Positions 1 through 6,930 of a DNA stretch of 8,275 nucleotides are shown one piece after another. Every line of letters begins with the position of its first letter. Position 1 is the first letter of the stretch. The translations under genes and the position numbers were made by a program. Origin of the DNA: UBA8290 sp964230965 (GTDB lineage Bacteria; Bacillota_I; Bacilli_A; Acholeplasmatales; Acholeplasmataceae). The stretch covers positions 1 to 8,275 of the forward strand of contig CAXRJA010000038.1 in the NCBI GenBank assembly GCA_964230965.1, given 5' to 3'. The notes below the pieces were generated by a model. That model searched no databases. It worked only from the letters and a program-made list of their open reading frames with translations, and was not told the DNA's origin.

Positions 1-2
1 TA

Positions 3-383
3 AACAATGCTAAAGCACTTGCTCAAGCGTTTAAAAAACTAGGATATAGAGTAATAAGTGGTGATACAGATAATCATTTACTTGTCATAGATGTTTATGA
101 GAAATATCAAATCACTGGGCTTGAGGCTCAAAAAACGTTAGATTCCATATACATTACCACTAACAAAAATAACATTCCTTTTGATACGCAAAAACCTAAA
201 TATGGAAGCGGATTAAGACTAGGGACGCCTGCAGTTACGACAAGAGGCATGATTGAAGAAGATATGAATCGCATTGCAGCATGGATAGATGACGCATTAA
301 AAAACTTCCAAGATCCTGCTACATTATCTCGTTTGAGAAATGAAATAGAAACATTTACAAAAGGATTTCCACTCGTAAAATAA
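3..383 (+). CDS. glyA: Serine hydroxymethyltransferase, C-terminal part (5' end outside window)
   Basis: Open frame from the window edge to a TAA stop; the last 126 residues are present. SHMT is a cytosolic PLP enzyme that interconverts serine and glycine and loads one-carbon units onto tetrahydrofolate. The fragment shows the family's C-terminal signatures: TDNHLLVIDV at about residues 22-31 of the fragment, NIPFDTQKP at about 57-65, and SGLRLGTPAVTTRGM at about 69-83. The Arg of GLRLGTP is the substrate-carboxylate-binding arginine in this family. The PLP lysine lies upstream of the window. A hairpin terminator follows directly, so glyA ends its transcription unit. Identification is firm; whether the missing N-terminal part is intact cannot be seen. 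Confidence 0.95.
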   Translation, partial: NNAKALAQAFKKLGYRVISGDTDNHLLVIDVYEKYQITGLEAQKTLDSIYITTNKNNIPFDTQKPKYGSGLRLGTPAVTTRGMIEEDMNRIAAWIDDALKNFQDPATLSRLRNEIETFTKGFPLVK

Positions 384-386
384 ATT

Positions 387-418
387 AAAAGCACCAATGG
401 TCATCATTGGTGCTTTTT
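387..418. terminator. Bidirectional intrinsic terminator between glyA and the PepSY lipoprotein gene
   Basis: Perfect 9-bp stem GCACCAATG (391-399) / CATTGGTGC (405-413) with a 5-nt loop, flanked by AAAA on the left and TTTTT on the right. The A-run becomes a U-tract on the other strand, so the hairpin can end both glyA (+) and the convergent lipoprotein gene (-), whose stop is at 444-446. Confidence 0.88.
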
Positions 419-443
419 CATGCAGGGGGAGTGCATGAGATGC

Positions 444-1001
444 TTAGTCGTCGTATTCAACGGATAAAAAGTTTCCATTTAAATCAAAATATAATTCTAA
501 GTCATTATTTAATTCAATTTCATACATACCATCTTCAATTTCAACTTCATCAATGCCAATATTCGGATAATTTGTATTTAAATAATCAAGAATGGCTTCA
601 GGTAGATTTGTTGTTGACACATACATGTCATCATCAACCTCATCATCATCGTCAAAATGATCTTCATACAATTCAAATACTATTTCCAACGCTTGCTCTT
701 GTTCAGGAGTAAACTCCTCTGATTCCCATACGTCTTCAGGTATTGCTTTTACGATCTCTAAGGCTGCTTGTTCTTGTTCTGTTAGTGATCTTCCTAGCAT
801 CTCCTCAATTTCAGTTTCATCATAGACGATACTGTTCACTGCAGTGTACCCTTTATTGCCGTCTTTGCCGTTATAAGCGGTGACCTCACCAAGGGTAAAA
901 TTGACATCTTCATTTTGATTTAAGTATGTGGACACTTGTTCACACCCTACAATAGAAAACGCAATTAATAATACAGAAGTTAATAATAATAATTTTTTCA
1001 T
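444..1001 (-). CDS. PepSY-like (DUF2874-type) acidic lipoprotein
   Basis: 185 residues. The N-terminus is a lipoprotein signal: MKK, a hydrophobic stretch, then lipobox SIVGC with Cys20, so the protein should be anchored on the outer face of the membrane. Residues about 133-185 (LPEAILDYLNTNYPNIGIDEVEI...YEIELNNDLELYFDLNGNFLSVEYDD) look like a PepSY-like/DUF2874 domain. The middle holds two similar helical segments, TEQEQAALEIV (from residue 74) and TPEQEQALEIV (from residue 98), followed by a very acidic linker (DDDDEVDDD, 117-125). Start codon supported by AAGGAGA at 1009-1015 (minus strand), 7 nt upstream. It is divergent from the response regulator and shares its promoter region and operator motif, so it is probably a target or accessory part of that system. 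Exact function is unknown; the acidic linker suggests cation binding, which is inference. Confidence 0.8.
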   Translation of the reverse strand: MKKLLLLTSVLLIAFSIVGCEQVSTYLNQNEDVNFTLGEVTAYNGKDGNKGYTAVNSIVYDETEIEEMLGRSLTEQEQAALEIVKAIPEDVWESEEFTPEQEQALEIVFELYEDHFDDDDEVDDDMYVSTTNLPEAILDYLNTNYPNIGIDEVEIEDGMYEIELNNDLELYFDLNGNFLSVEYDD

Positions 1002-1033
1002 AAGATTGTCTCCTTTTTTATTTTTATGCCTAC

Positions 1034-1067
1034 ATTATAAAAACAGAATATGAAAACTAGATGAAGA
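1034..1067 (-). promoter_or_regulatory. Promoter and putative response-regulator operator of the PepSY lipoprotein
   Basis: On the minus strand the -10 box is TATAAT (1034-1039). No TTGACA-like -35 is present. Instead there are two half-sites, TTTTCAT (1050-1056) and TCTTCAT (1061-1067), exactly 11 bp apart, with the near one 10 bp upstream of the -10. This matches direct-repeat sites of OmpR-family activators overlapping a weak -35. The same layout recurs at 4529-4562. Confidence 0.7.
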
Positions 1068-1083
1068 AATAAAAAAACGAACA

Positions 1084-1116
1084 TTTTCATCAAATTTTCA
1101 TGTTCATTGATACAAT
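1084..1116 (+). promoter_or_regulatory. Promoter and putative autoregulatory operator of the response regulator gene
   Basis: Two exact TTTTCAT copies (1084-1090, 1095-1101) with an 11-bp period precede a TACAAT -10 box (1111-1116) by 9 bp. No good -35 is visible. The start codon is so close that the mRNA leader would be only about 8-11 nt. The arrangement suggests autoregulation by the encoded OmpR-family protein. Confidence 0.65.
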
Positions 1117-1130
1117 AAAGGTAAGGTGAA

Positions 1131-1808
1131 ATGATGAAAATACTTTTAGCTGAAGATCAAAAAACACTCAACACAATTATGAAAGAACGTCTTTCTCATC
1201 AAGGGTTCGTGGTGGATGCCGTCTTAGATGGCGAAGAAGCGATTGATATTTTAGAATATATGACATACGATGTCATTATTCTTGATATTATGATGCCTAA
1301 AAAAAACGGGTTAGAAGTACTTACATATTTGAGAGGCAACAATATTCAAACACCAGTGTTATTGCTGACTGCCAAAGATAAAGTAGAAGATCGCGTCAAA
1401 GGTTTAGAACTTGGTGCAGACGATTATTTAATTAAACCGTTTGCTTTTGAAGAACTTGTTGCGAGACTTCATGCTTTATCAAGAAGGCGAGACCAAAACA
1501 TTCAAGAAGTTTTAACATGCGGTGATTTAGAAGTGAACACTACAACAAAATCAGTTACACGTCATAAAACATCCATTCATTTGTCAAAGAAAGAATACTT
1601 AATAGTAGAATATTTAATGAAACATAAAAATGAAGTTGTTTCAAGAGAACGCCTTGAAAACGTCACATCGGATTATGAGTATGAAGGCTATTCAAACGTC
1701 ATTGATGTCTTTATTAAAATGATTCGAAAGAAAATCGATCACCCATTCGATAAAAAACTCATTCAAACGGTACGAGGGTTTGGATATTCTATGAGGGAGC
1801 CACAATGA
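1131..1808 (+). CDS. OmpR/PhoB-family response regulator
   Basis: 225 residues, normal length for the family. The receiver domain (about 1-118) has the acidic pocket E8/D9, phospho-acceptor D52 in VIILDIMMP, T80 and K102 in LIKPF. The C-terminal winged-helix DNA-binding domain (about 127-225) ends in the typical IQTVRGFGYSMRE. The gene starts ATGATG; the SD-like AAGGTGA at 1123-1129 fits the second ATG (1134) better, giving MKILLAEDQ, the usual family N-terminus. Its stop overlaps the kinase start (ATGA at 1805-1808), so the pair is translationally coupled. Direct repeats in its promoter and in two other promoters of the window are likely binding sites. The signal is not known. Confidence 0.95.
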   Translation: MMKILLAEDQKTLNTIMKERLSHQGFVVDAVLDGEEAIDILEYMTYDVIILDIMMPKKNGLEVLTYLRGNNIQTPVLLLTAKDKVEDRVKGLELGADDYLIKPFAFEELVARLHALSRRRDQNIQEVLTCGDLEVNTTTKSVTRHKTSIHLSKKEYLIVEYLMKHKNEVVSRERLENVTSDYEYEGYSNVIDVFIKMIRKKIDHPFDKKLIQTVRGFGYSMREPQ

Positions 1809-3145
1809 GAAAAATAAGCATTAAAGTAAAAATTTTATTATGGTTCTTAGGATTTTTTACGTTATTAATCATCGCGAACCAAGTAGTCTTATTTCAGGCG
1901 TCTAACCAAATTGTTACCAATCAATCTGAGGATGAAATGAGATATATCGCAGAAGACGTCTTAGAAGATTTGGTCATGACTGAAAATGGTCCAAGATACA
2001 TCTATGATGATGACGTTGAACCATTTATATATACTGAAGATGGTGCCCAGTTTATATTTTACGTGGAGGATGTCTTAACGTATGGCACATCTCCAAATGA
2101 TATGATCACGCAAACCCCTATACGAGTTGGAGAAACACAACGCATTGAAATCGGTGAAACAAATTATGCCATGTATGACGTTTATATTAGTCCTTCTACA
2201 ACGATGCGTATCATTATAAACATTTCTTCCGTAGATACAAGTGTGAGACAATTATTAATTACTTCTTTGATCCTATCGCCGATCATTTTAATACTTGTTG
2301 GATTTGGTGGCTATCTCATATTAAAGAAATCGTTTCAACCCATTAATGATGTCATTCAAACCACACGTCATATTAAAGATACCAAACAATATCACATAAG
2401 AATTCCACTTAGAAAAAACGAAGATGAATTGTATCACATGAGTACAATGATCAACGAGATGATTGCATCCACAGAAAATGTGTTAAATAGAGAAAAACAG
2501 TTTACATCCAATGTTTCTCATGAATTAAGAACACCGCTTGCAGTGTTAAAAGCACAACTCGAATTTTTAGATGATAAACTTAAAACATCTGAATACAAAA
2601 AAGACATGCAAGGCATCTTAAAACAAATGCAATATTTAGAAGATATGGTGAAAACCATATTAATGTTAACAAAGCTTAATGAAGAAAAAACATTCCAAAT
2701 AGAAAGCATTCCTTTATTTCCTCTCATTGAAAATGTATTAGACAGTTTAAAAGAAGATTACAAAGAAAAACACATTCAAACTAATTTAGAAGGTGATGCA
2801 TCCATCGCATTTGAAGGTGATATGATGCTTTTGACATCCCTGTTCACAAACCTTATATCCAATGCGATGAAATACAATAAAGACAAGGGAAGTGTGGAAG
2901 TATCAATTGCTAAAGTCAATGATAACATTCAAATTAAAGTAAGTGATACAGGGATTGGGATGTCTGAAAACGATTTAAAACACATTCTAGAACCTTTTTA
3001 CAGATCCGATACGATTCGTACACAACACGAACTAAGTTTAGGTGTTGGTATGACCATCGTATCAAACATTATAAATTATTATAAGGGTAAACTGAATATA
3101 ACATCCACATTAGGTGAAGGGACAACCTTTATCATCACATTATAA
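1805..3145 (+). CDS. Membrane sensor histidine kinase, partner of the upstream response regulator
   Basis: 446 residues. Transmembrane helix 1 at about 10-30, an extracytoplasmic sensor region at about 31-148, helix 2 at about 149-173, then a HAMP linker at about 174-228. The HisKA dimerisation domain carries NVSHELRTP with phospho-accepting H239. The catalytic domain has the N box (LFTNLISNAMKYN, about 347-358), the G1 box DTGIGM (381-386) and the F box EPFYRSD (396-402). The G2 region is LSLGVGMTIV, looser than the usual GxGLGL. The sensor region is strongly acidic (for example SEDEM, YDDDVEP) and I recognise no named sensor fold. It overlaps the regulator by 4 nt, a standard kinase/regulator pair. 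Transcription ends at the hairpin directly after the stop. Confidence 0.93.
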   Translation: MRKISIKVKILLWFLGFFTLLIIANQVVLFQASNQIVTNQSEDEMRYIAEDVLEDLVMTENGPRYIYDDDVEPFIYTEDGAQFIFYVEDVLTYGTSPNDMITQTPIRVGETQRIEIGETNYAMYDVYISPSTTMRIIINISSVDTSVRQLLITSLILSPIILILVGFGGYLILKKSFQPINDVIQTTRHIKDTKQYHIRIPLRKNEDELYHMSTMINEMIASTENVLNREKQFTSNVSHELRTPLAVLKAQLEFLDDKLKTSEYKKDMQGILKQMQYLEDMVKTILMLTKLNEEKTFQIESIPLFPLIENVLDSLKEDYKEKHIQTNLEGDASIAFEGDMMLLTSLFTNLISNAMKYNKDKGSVEVSIAKVNDNIQIKVSDTGIGMSENDLKHILEPFYRSDTIRTQHELSLGVGMTIVSNIINYYKGKLNITSTLGEGTTFIITL

Positions 3146-3169
3146 AAAAAGCACTCAAGTGCTTTTTTT
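3144..3169. terminator. Bidirectional terminator between the kinase and flavocytochrome genes
   Basis: GCAC (3151-3154) pairs with GTGC (3159-3162) around a TCAA loop. The stem is extended by seven A (3144-3150) against seven T (3163-3169). It can serve both convergent genes, and it overlaps both stop codons (kinase 3143-3145; reductase 3168-3170). Confidence 0.85.
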
Positions 3170-4499
3170 ATGTATTGAACTTTTTCACAAGTTGCTTCGC
3201 GTAATTCAATCCAATTCTGAAGACATCTTTCACGAGATTTCCAGTAAAACTAAAGGCTTCATAATGAATTTCAACGCGTTTATTTTCTTTTCTAATGCCT
3301 TTAACAAAAGCACCAATCATTGGTTTTGGTCCACACATAGACACAGATGTGTGATCATCAAGCGCTAGCATATCTAAAGTGAGACGCCCTTTGGTTTGAG
3401 AATCAATAATATCAAAACTGAAATTAGGATGTTGTTTTTGGTAATGTGTCAATAAATCAACATGAACGGCATCTTCAAAACTTCTAACAGCATAATATAA
3501 ATGCGCTGGTTTATCTAATGTATTTTGACTTCTTAAATAACTGATAAAAGGTGTTACACCAATACCACCAGCAATCCACACGTGTTTCTGTTTTTTTGTT
3601 TGAAACGTCATATGTCCAAAAGGTTTACTTACATGAATTTTCATGCCTACTTTTAAATCTTTATATAAGTTTTTGGTATGATCTCCTAGTGTTTTGACGG
3701 TAAAATAAATACTTGTATCATCTGAACCTGATATCGTAAATGGATGTGTCCCAGACATGATCTTTTTTTGATCCAATTTAATAAATGTAAATTGTCCTGC
3801 CTTGAATTTATACGGTTTTTTCATCGTTAATTTGATGTCCATCATCGAATCATTTAAATACGTAATTTCTGATACGCTTCCTGTAAATTTAAAGGCAACA
3901 TGTTGATAAAAGAGTAACATATATAACGATGATCCGATCCCTAAAAGTGATGTTGAGATCATAAAAATCGATAACGCATCAAAACTTAATAAATCAATCC
4001 AAGACGATGCAAAGCTATGATATAACCCGAGTCCGTATGGCAAAATCATGAGTTTATGAATAGATTTAAAATGTTCGTATTTAAATATAAATGATAATAG
4101 CGCCATCACAATGAAAAAGATAAATAAGTTTCTTGCAAGCTCTCCAAGATCTTCAACATCAAGTCCAAGATGAGCGTATCTCGCTAAAATAATTAACCCA
4201 TCATCACTTGCAGTCGTTTGATGTAAAAAGATCAGACCCAAACTACCGATCGCTAACCAACGATGCCAAAAATAAATTTGATCTAATCCGCCAAAAAGCT
4301 TCACTAAAAATCGTTGTTTTGTAGAAAGTAAAAAGGTTAAAAATAAGGCCATAAGTATCCAAGATCCAAATAAAGAAGTCACAATTACTTCCAGATTTAA
4401 AAACGATTGATTCAACCGTGTTATCCATAAATAACTATTCAATACAAACACAACAACAATAAAGATAAGCCCTCTACCATAGGTTTTTAAATACGTCAT
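3168..4499 (-). CDS. Ferric-reductase/NADPH-oxidase-like membrane flavocytochrome
   Basis: 443 residues. The N-terminal half (about 10-200) has roughly six hydrophobic helices with two histidine pairs: H79/H93 (FWHRW...FLHQT) and H148/H161 (IHKLM...LYHSF). That spacing is typical of bis-heme b ligation in the ferric-reductase transmembrane domain. The C-terminal half is a ferredoxin-reductase-type module: an FAD-binding barrel with HPFTIS (252-257), a nucleotide-binding GGIGVTP (311-317), CGPKPM (389-394) and the terminal YEAFSF (413-418). Such proteins pass electrons from cytosolic NAD(P)H through FAD and heme to an acceptor across the membrane; iron, oxygen or a quinone are possible here. 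Start supported by GAGGG at 4506-4510 (minus strand), 6 nt upstream. It is divergent from the ApbE operon, and its promoter carries the two-component operator. The family call is firm; the substrate is unknown. Confidence 0.9.
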   Translation of the reverse strand: MTYLKTYGRGLIFIVVVFVLNSYLWITRLNQSFLNLEVIVTSLFGSWILMALFLTFLLSTKQRFLVKLFGGLDQIYFWHRWLAIGSLGLIFLHQTTASDDGLIILARYAHLGLDVEDLGELARNLFIFFIVMALLSFIFKYEHFKSIHKLMILPYGLGLYHSFASSWIDLLSFDALSIFMISTSLLGIGSSLYMLLFYQHVAFKFTGSVSEITYLNDSMMDIKLTMKKPYKFKAGQFTFIKLDQKKIMSGTHPFTISGSDDTSIYFTVKTLGDHTKNLYKDLKVGMKIHVSKPFGHMTFQTKKQKHVWIAGGIGVTPFISYLRSQNTLDKPAHLYYAVRSFEDAVHVDLLTHYQKQHPNFSFDIIDSQTKGRLTLDMLALDDHTSVSMCGPKPMIGAFVKGIRKENKRVEIHYEAFSFTGNLVKDVFRIGLNYAKQLVKKFNT

Positions 4500-4528
4500 A
4501 ACAAGCCCTCGCTTTTTAATATGTCATC

Positions 4529-4562
4529 ATTATAAAAAGACTATATGAAAGTTTCATGAAAA
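4529..4562 (-). promoter_or_regulatory. Promoter and putative response-regulator operator of the flavocytochrome gene
   Basis: Minus-strand TATAAT (4529-4534), with CTTTCAT (4545-4551) and TTTTCAT (4556-4562) 11 bp apart. The near copy is 10 bp from the -10. Aligned without gaps over 39 bp to the PepSY lipoprotein promoter, I count 28 identical bases, including TTTTTATAATG and TTTCATAT. No conventional -35 is visible. Confidence 0.7.
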
Positions 4563-4563
4563 C

Positions 4564-4581
4564 ATGAAAACTTTATGAATA
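4564..4581 (-). promoter_or_regulatory. Second direct-repeat pair in the flavocytochrome/ApbE intergenic region
   Basis: Minus-strand TTTTCAT (4564-4570) and TATTCAT (4575-4581) again lie 11 bp apart and begin 8 bp beyond the first operator pair. They sit between the two divergent promoters and could recruit extra regulator molecules or influence the ApbE operon. The last half-site is imperfect. Confidence 0.5.
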
Positions 4582-4605
4582 TCTTCATTTTCACACCTTG
4601 ACATA

Positions 4606-4614
4606 TGGTATAAT
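4606..4614 (+). promoter_or_regulatory. Extended -10 promoter of the ApbE operon
   Basis: TGG followed by TATAAT (4609-4614) makes an extended -10 promoter that can work without a good -35. Transcription would start near 4621, at the AGGTGA ribosome-binding site, leaving a leader of only about 9 nt before the ATG at 4630. Confidence 0.6.
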
Positions 4615-4629
4615 TAGAGCAGGTGAAAC

Positions 4630-5880
4630 ATGATATTAACATACGTTAAAAAAATAGGAATGATGGCTATTGTGTTTGCGATTGCAACCACTTTTTCAGC
4701 TTGTCAGACAAGTGAAGAGGTGCATTCCGTCACCTTTTATGATTATATGTATACCTCGATTACCATATCTCTTTATGCAACCGAAAATGAAGCGGATGAT
4801 CATTTTGAAGTCATCAGAAATATGTATGCCATGTATGATGCAATTACCAATAATTATGAAGGACTTCCTAGTGATTCAGATTGCTTAGAAAACATCTATA
4901 CGATCAATCAACAAAAAGATGTCACATTAGAAATTGATATTGCATTATATGACCTTATTCAAGAAGCGTTATCCATTCAAGCACTCACAGAAGGGTATTT
5001 TAATATTGGATTAGGAAAACCAGTAAAAGCTTGGAAAGCATTGATTTCAAACACGCCGAGTGATGTAACGATAGGAACAAATCTCTATGTAAGAACATAT
5101 GATAGTACGCCTATTTATGCTACATATGAAGTTAAAGCAATTACCGAAACAACATATGAACTTTTTGATGGTGAGACGACCGACGTTTATGATATCCATA
5201 AGCTAATTTATGATATTGAAGTCACTCAAACTGCATTTGAACAAACAATGGCAACCATTGATACGATGTCTATCGAAAACAATGACATCTTGTTAGAAGA
5301 AGTAAACAATACGTATTACATTACGATATCAGGGTCTGATATCGAACTTGATGTTGGGGCATTTTCTAAAGGATATACGACTGAAAAAGTGAAACAATAT
5401 TTATTAGAACAAAACGTCCCATATTTTTCAATTTCTGCAGGATCTTCCACCATTAGTGTCGGTCAAAACATCAATAGACCCTCTCAAGATGAAGTGTATA
5501 TCGTCTCTCTTACTGATCCGATCACATCCCTTCCATTTTTTAAAGAACCATATGGTTTGATTCATATTAAAAATCAATCTCTTGCAACATCTGGAAACTT
5601 TGAACAATTTACAATGTATGAAGGTAAAAGATATCATCATTTGATTTCTCCATTGACACTATCTCCAACGCATGATTATGCGGCACTCACGATTGTTGGG
5701 GATGATGCAGGACTGTTAGATGCTTTATCCACAGCATTATTTGTGATGCCAAAAGATGTATTTGATCGTTTCATGGAAACACATCAAGCATCGTTAAACA
5801 TACAAGTGATACGATATAACACAGATAACACCATTGACACGTTTATTTCTGATCTTTATTTTGAGGATCTCATGTCATGA
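4630..5880 (+). CDS. ApbE-family FAD:protein FMN transferase-like lipoprotein (divergent)
   Basis: 416 residues. A lipoprotein signal with lipobox FSAC (Cys25) places it outside the membrane. ApbE enzymes use FAD and Mg2+ to attach FMN to Ser/Thr of exported redox proteins. Visible family features are FYDYMYTSITISLYA (about 36-50), LTEGYFNIGLG (119-129), LDVGAFSKGY (240-249), ATSGNFEQF (319-327), GKRYHHLISP (332-341) and LDALSTALFVM (363-373, with the metal-site Asp364). Oddities: about 65 residues (roughly 141-205) sit between the GKPVKAW segment and the next conserved block; RYHHxxDPxTG reads RYHHLISPLTL, losing the Asp; and the usual GG loop before KGY's downstream strand reads SAGSS. It may be active or specialised. 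SD AGGTGA at 4621-4626. Its TGA stop overlaps the next ATG. Family call good, activity unproven. Confidence 0.87.
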   Translation: MILTYVKKIGMMAIVFAIATTFSACQTSEEVHSVTFYDYMYTSITISLYATENEADDHFEVIRNMYAMYDAITNNYEGLPSDSDCLENIYTINQQKDVTLEIDIALYDLIQEALSIQALTEGYFNIGLGKPVKAWKALISNTPSDVTIGTNLYVRTYDSTPIYATYEVKAITETTYELFDGETTDVYDIHKLIYDIEVTQTAFEQTMATIDTMSIENNDILLEEVNNTYYITISGSDIELDVGAFSKGYTTEKVKQYLLEQNVPYFSISAGSSTISVGQNINRPSQDEVYIVSLTDPITSLPFFKEPYGLIHIKNQSLATSGNFEQFTMYEGKRYHHLISPLTLSPTHDYAALTIVGDDAGLLDALSTALFVMPKDVFDRFMETHQASLNIQVIRYNTDNTIDTFISDLYFEDLMS

Positions 5881-6344
5881 AAAAACTCACAATAAAAACA
5901 AAAAGAGACATTATATTGGGTATTGGTGTTGTCATATTTACACTATTTGTTTGGCTTATATTAACATTATCTTTATCTGGTGGTACAGCGACATCTGCAA
6001 GCGTCTATTATGGTTCGAATAGAGAAGCCATTGTCAGTATTGATTTTGTTTCCAATCAAGTGAGTATTCATTATTATCAAGACACTCAAACAGAGACAAG
6101 ATACCCGTATGTAGATTTAAACAATCAAACGATTACACTACTTGGGGACTATGAAGTAAATGGTATCAGACAAGAAGTGGTTATTGGTTATCACTTTGAG
6201 GATCAATCCGTTCAAATATTAGAAGAATCCTCTCCTTACAACGTATGTTCTAAACAAGGGATCATTACAAGTGGGGCACTTATATGCTTGCCTAATAGCG
6301 TCAGAGTTGAATTTAAAAACGCAGAAGAAGATTTTATTTTATGA
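5877..6344 (+). CDS. NusG domain II-containing membrane protein
   Basis: 155 residues. A single transmembrane helix (about 12-34) follows a basic N-terminus, so the rest should lie outside the cell. The remainder resembles the NusG_II family, with the hallmark C-terminal stretch VCSKQGIITSGALICLPNSVRVEF (described here by its key residues C124, C137 and LPN 138-140). Many relatives have a further Cys before the first of these; here that position is Ser. It overlaps both neighbours by ATGA and is therefore coupled to the ApbE-like and Gx genes. Small NusG_II proteins commonly sit beside Gx-family genes and FMN transferases. I believe they correspond to the Eet proteins of Listeria-type extracellular electron transfer loci, but cannot confirm it here. 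Biochemical role unknown. Confidence 0.82.
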   Translation: MKKLTIKTKRDIILGIGVVIFTLFVWLILTLSLSGGTATSASVYYGSNREAIVSIDFVSNQVSIHYYQDTQTETRYPYVDLNNQTITLLGDYEVNGIRQEVVIGYHFEDQSVQILEESSPYNVCSKQGIITSGALICLPNSVRVEFKNAEEDFIL

Positions 6345-6850
6345 GCCAAGTAAAAAAACTGACGCTATACGCAAATTTACTTGCGATTGCCATTGTCTTA
6401 AATATATTAGAATCATGGATCAATGTCATTCCAGTTCCTGGTGCGAAAATAGGACTTGCCAATATCGTAACACTTGTGGTCTTAGTCTTATATAGCCCTA
6501 AAGATAGCATATTACTTGTTGTGATGCGCGTTATCATTGTCTCATTACTTACAGGGAAACTGCTCAACCCAATCTTTTACATGAGTTTATCAGGTGGGAT
6601 TTTTGCAAGTCTTGCGATGGCGACAATCTATAAGTTTAATTTCTTTGGCATACCGGGGGTCTCCATTATTGGATCATTCTTTCATACGTTGGGTCAAATT
6701 GTTGCAGGAATCTTTGTGATTGGGTCAGTTGCAGTCATCGGATATTTGCCCATTATGCTTGCCGTTTCTGTGCCTGCTGGTATTGCCACAGGCATCATTG
6801 CAGTAAAGTTTTTAGACGTATTAAATAATTTTATACAAGTTCGCACGTAA
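6341..6850 (+). CDS. Gx transporter family / heptaprenyl diphosphate synthase component I-like membrane protein
   Basis: 169 residues, mostly hydrophobic, with about five predicted membrane helices. Diagnostic stretches are PVPGAKIGLANIVTLV (31-46), SLSGGIFASL (82-91) and SIIGSFFHTLGQIVAG (108-123), which match the Hpre_diP_synt_I/Gx family. Older annotation calls it a prenyl-diphosphate synthase subunit, but the sequence looks like a small-molecule or ECF-S-like membrane protein, so a transport role is more plausible. Last gene of the ApbE operon, with an ATGA overlap to the NusG_II gene. No terminator hairpin is visible after it; read-through into rpmE is possible, although rpmE has its own promoter. 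Confidence 0.85.
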   Translation: MSQVKKLTLYANLLAIAIVLNILESWINVIPVPGAKIGLANIVTLVVLVLYSPKDSILLVVMRVIIVSLLTGKLLNPIFYMSLSGGIFASLAMATIYKFNFFGIPGVSIIGSFFHTLGQIVAGIFVIGSVAVIGYLPIMLAVSVPAGIATGIIAVKFLDVLNNFIQVRT

Positions 6851-6854
6851 TCAC

Positions 6855-6883
6855 TTGATAGTTCTTATTTAATTTGATATAAT
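6855..6883 (+). promoter_or_regulatory. Strong sigma-A-type promoter of rpmE
   Basis: TTGATA (6855-6860), 17-bp spacer, TATAAT (6878-6883), plus TGA immediately before the -10 as an extended element. Transcription would start near 6890, giving a leader of about 46 nt. Confidence 0.8.
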
Positions 6884-6923
6884 AACGCTTGCGAAACTTA
6901 CTATGGTAAATAAGCCATGGCGG

Positions 6924-6930
6924 AAGGAGA
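6924..6930 (+). promoter_or_regulatory. Ribosome-binding site that sets the rpmE start
   Basis: AAGGAGA 5 nt before the ATG at 6936. It rules out the upstream in-frame ATG at 6903, which would add 11 non-family residues and has no Shine-Dalgarno sequence. Confidence 0.85.

Noticed and set aside
407..712. Open frame on the + strand opposite the PepSY lipoprotein
   Set aside because: It is antisense to a gene with a clear signal peptide and Shine-Dalgarno. The His/Gln-rich product reflects the complement of Asp/Glu codons, and it overlaps the terminator.
4598..4603. TTGACA as the -35 box of the ApbE promoter
   Set aside because: It is only 5 bp from the TATAAT at 4609-4614, far below the 16-18 bp needed, and no -10-like hexamer lies 17 bp downstream.
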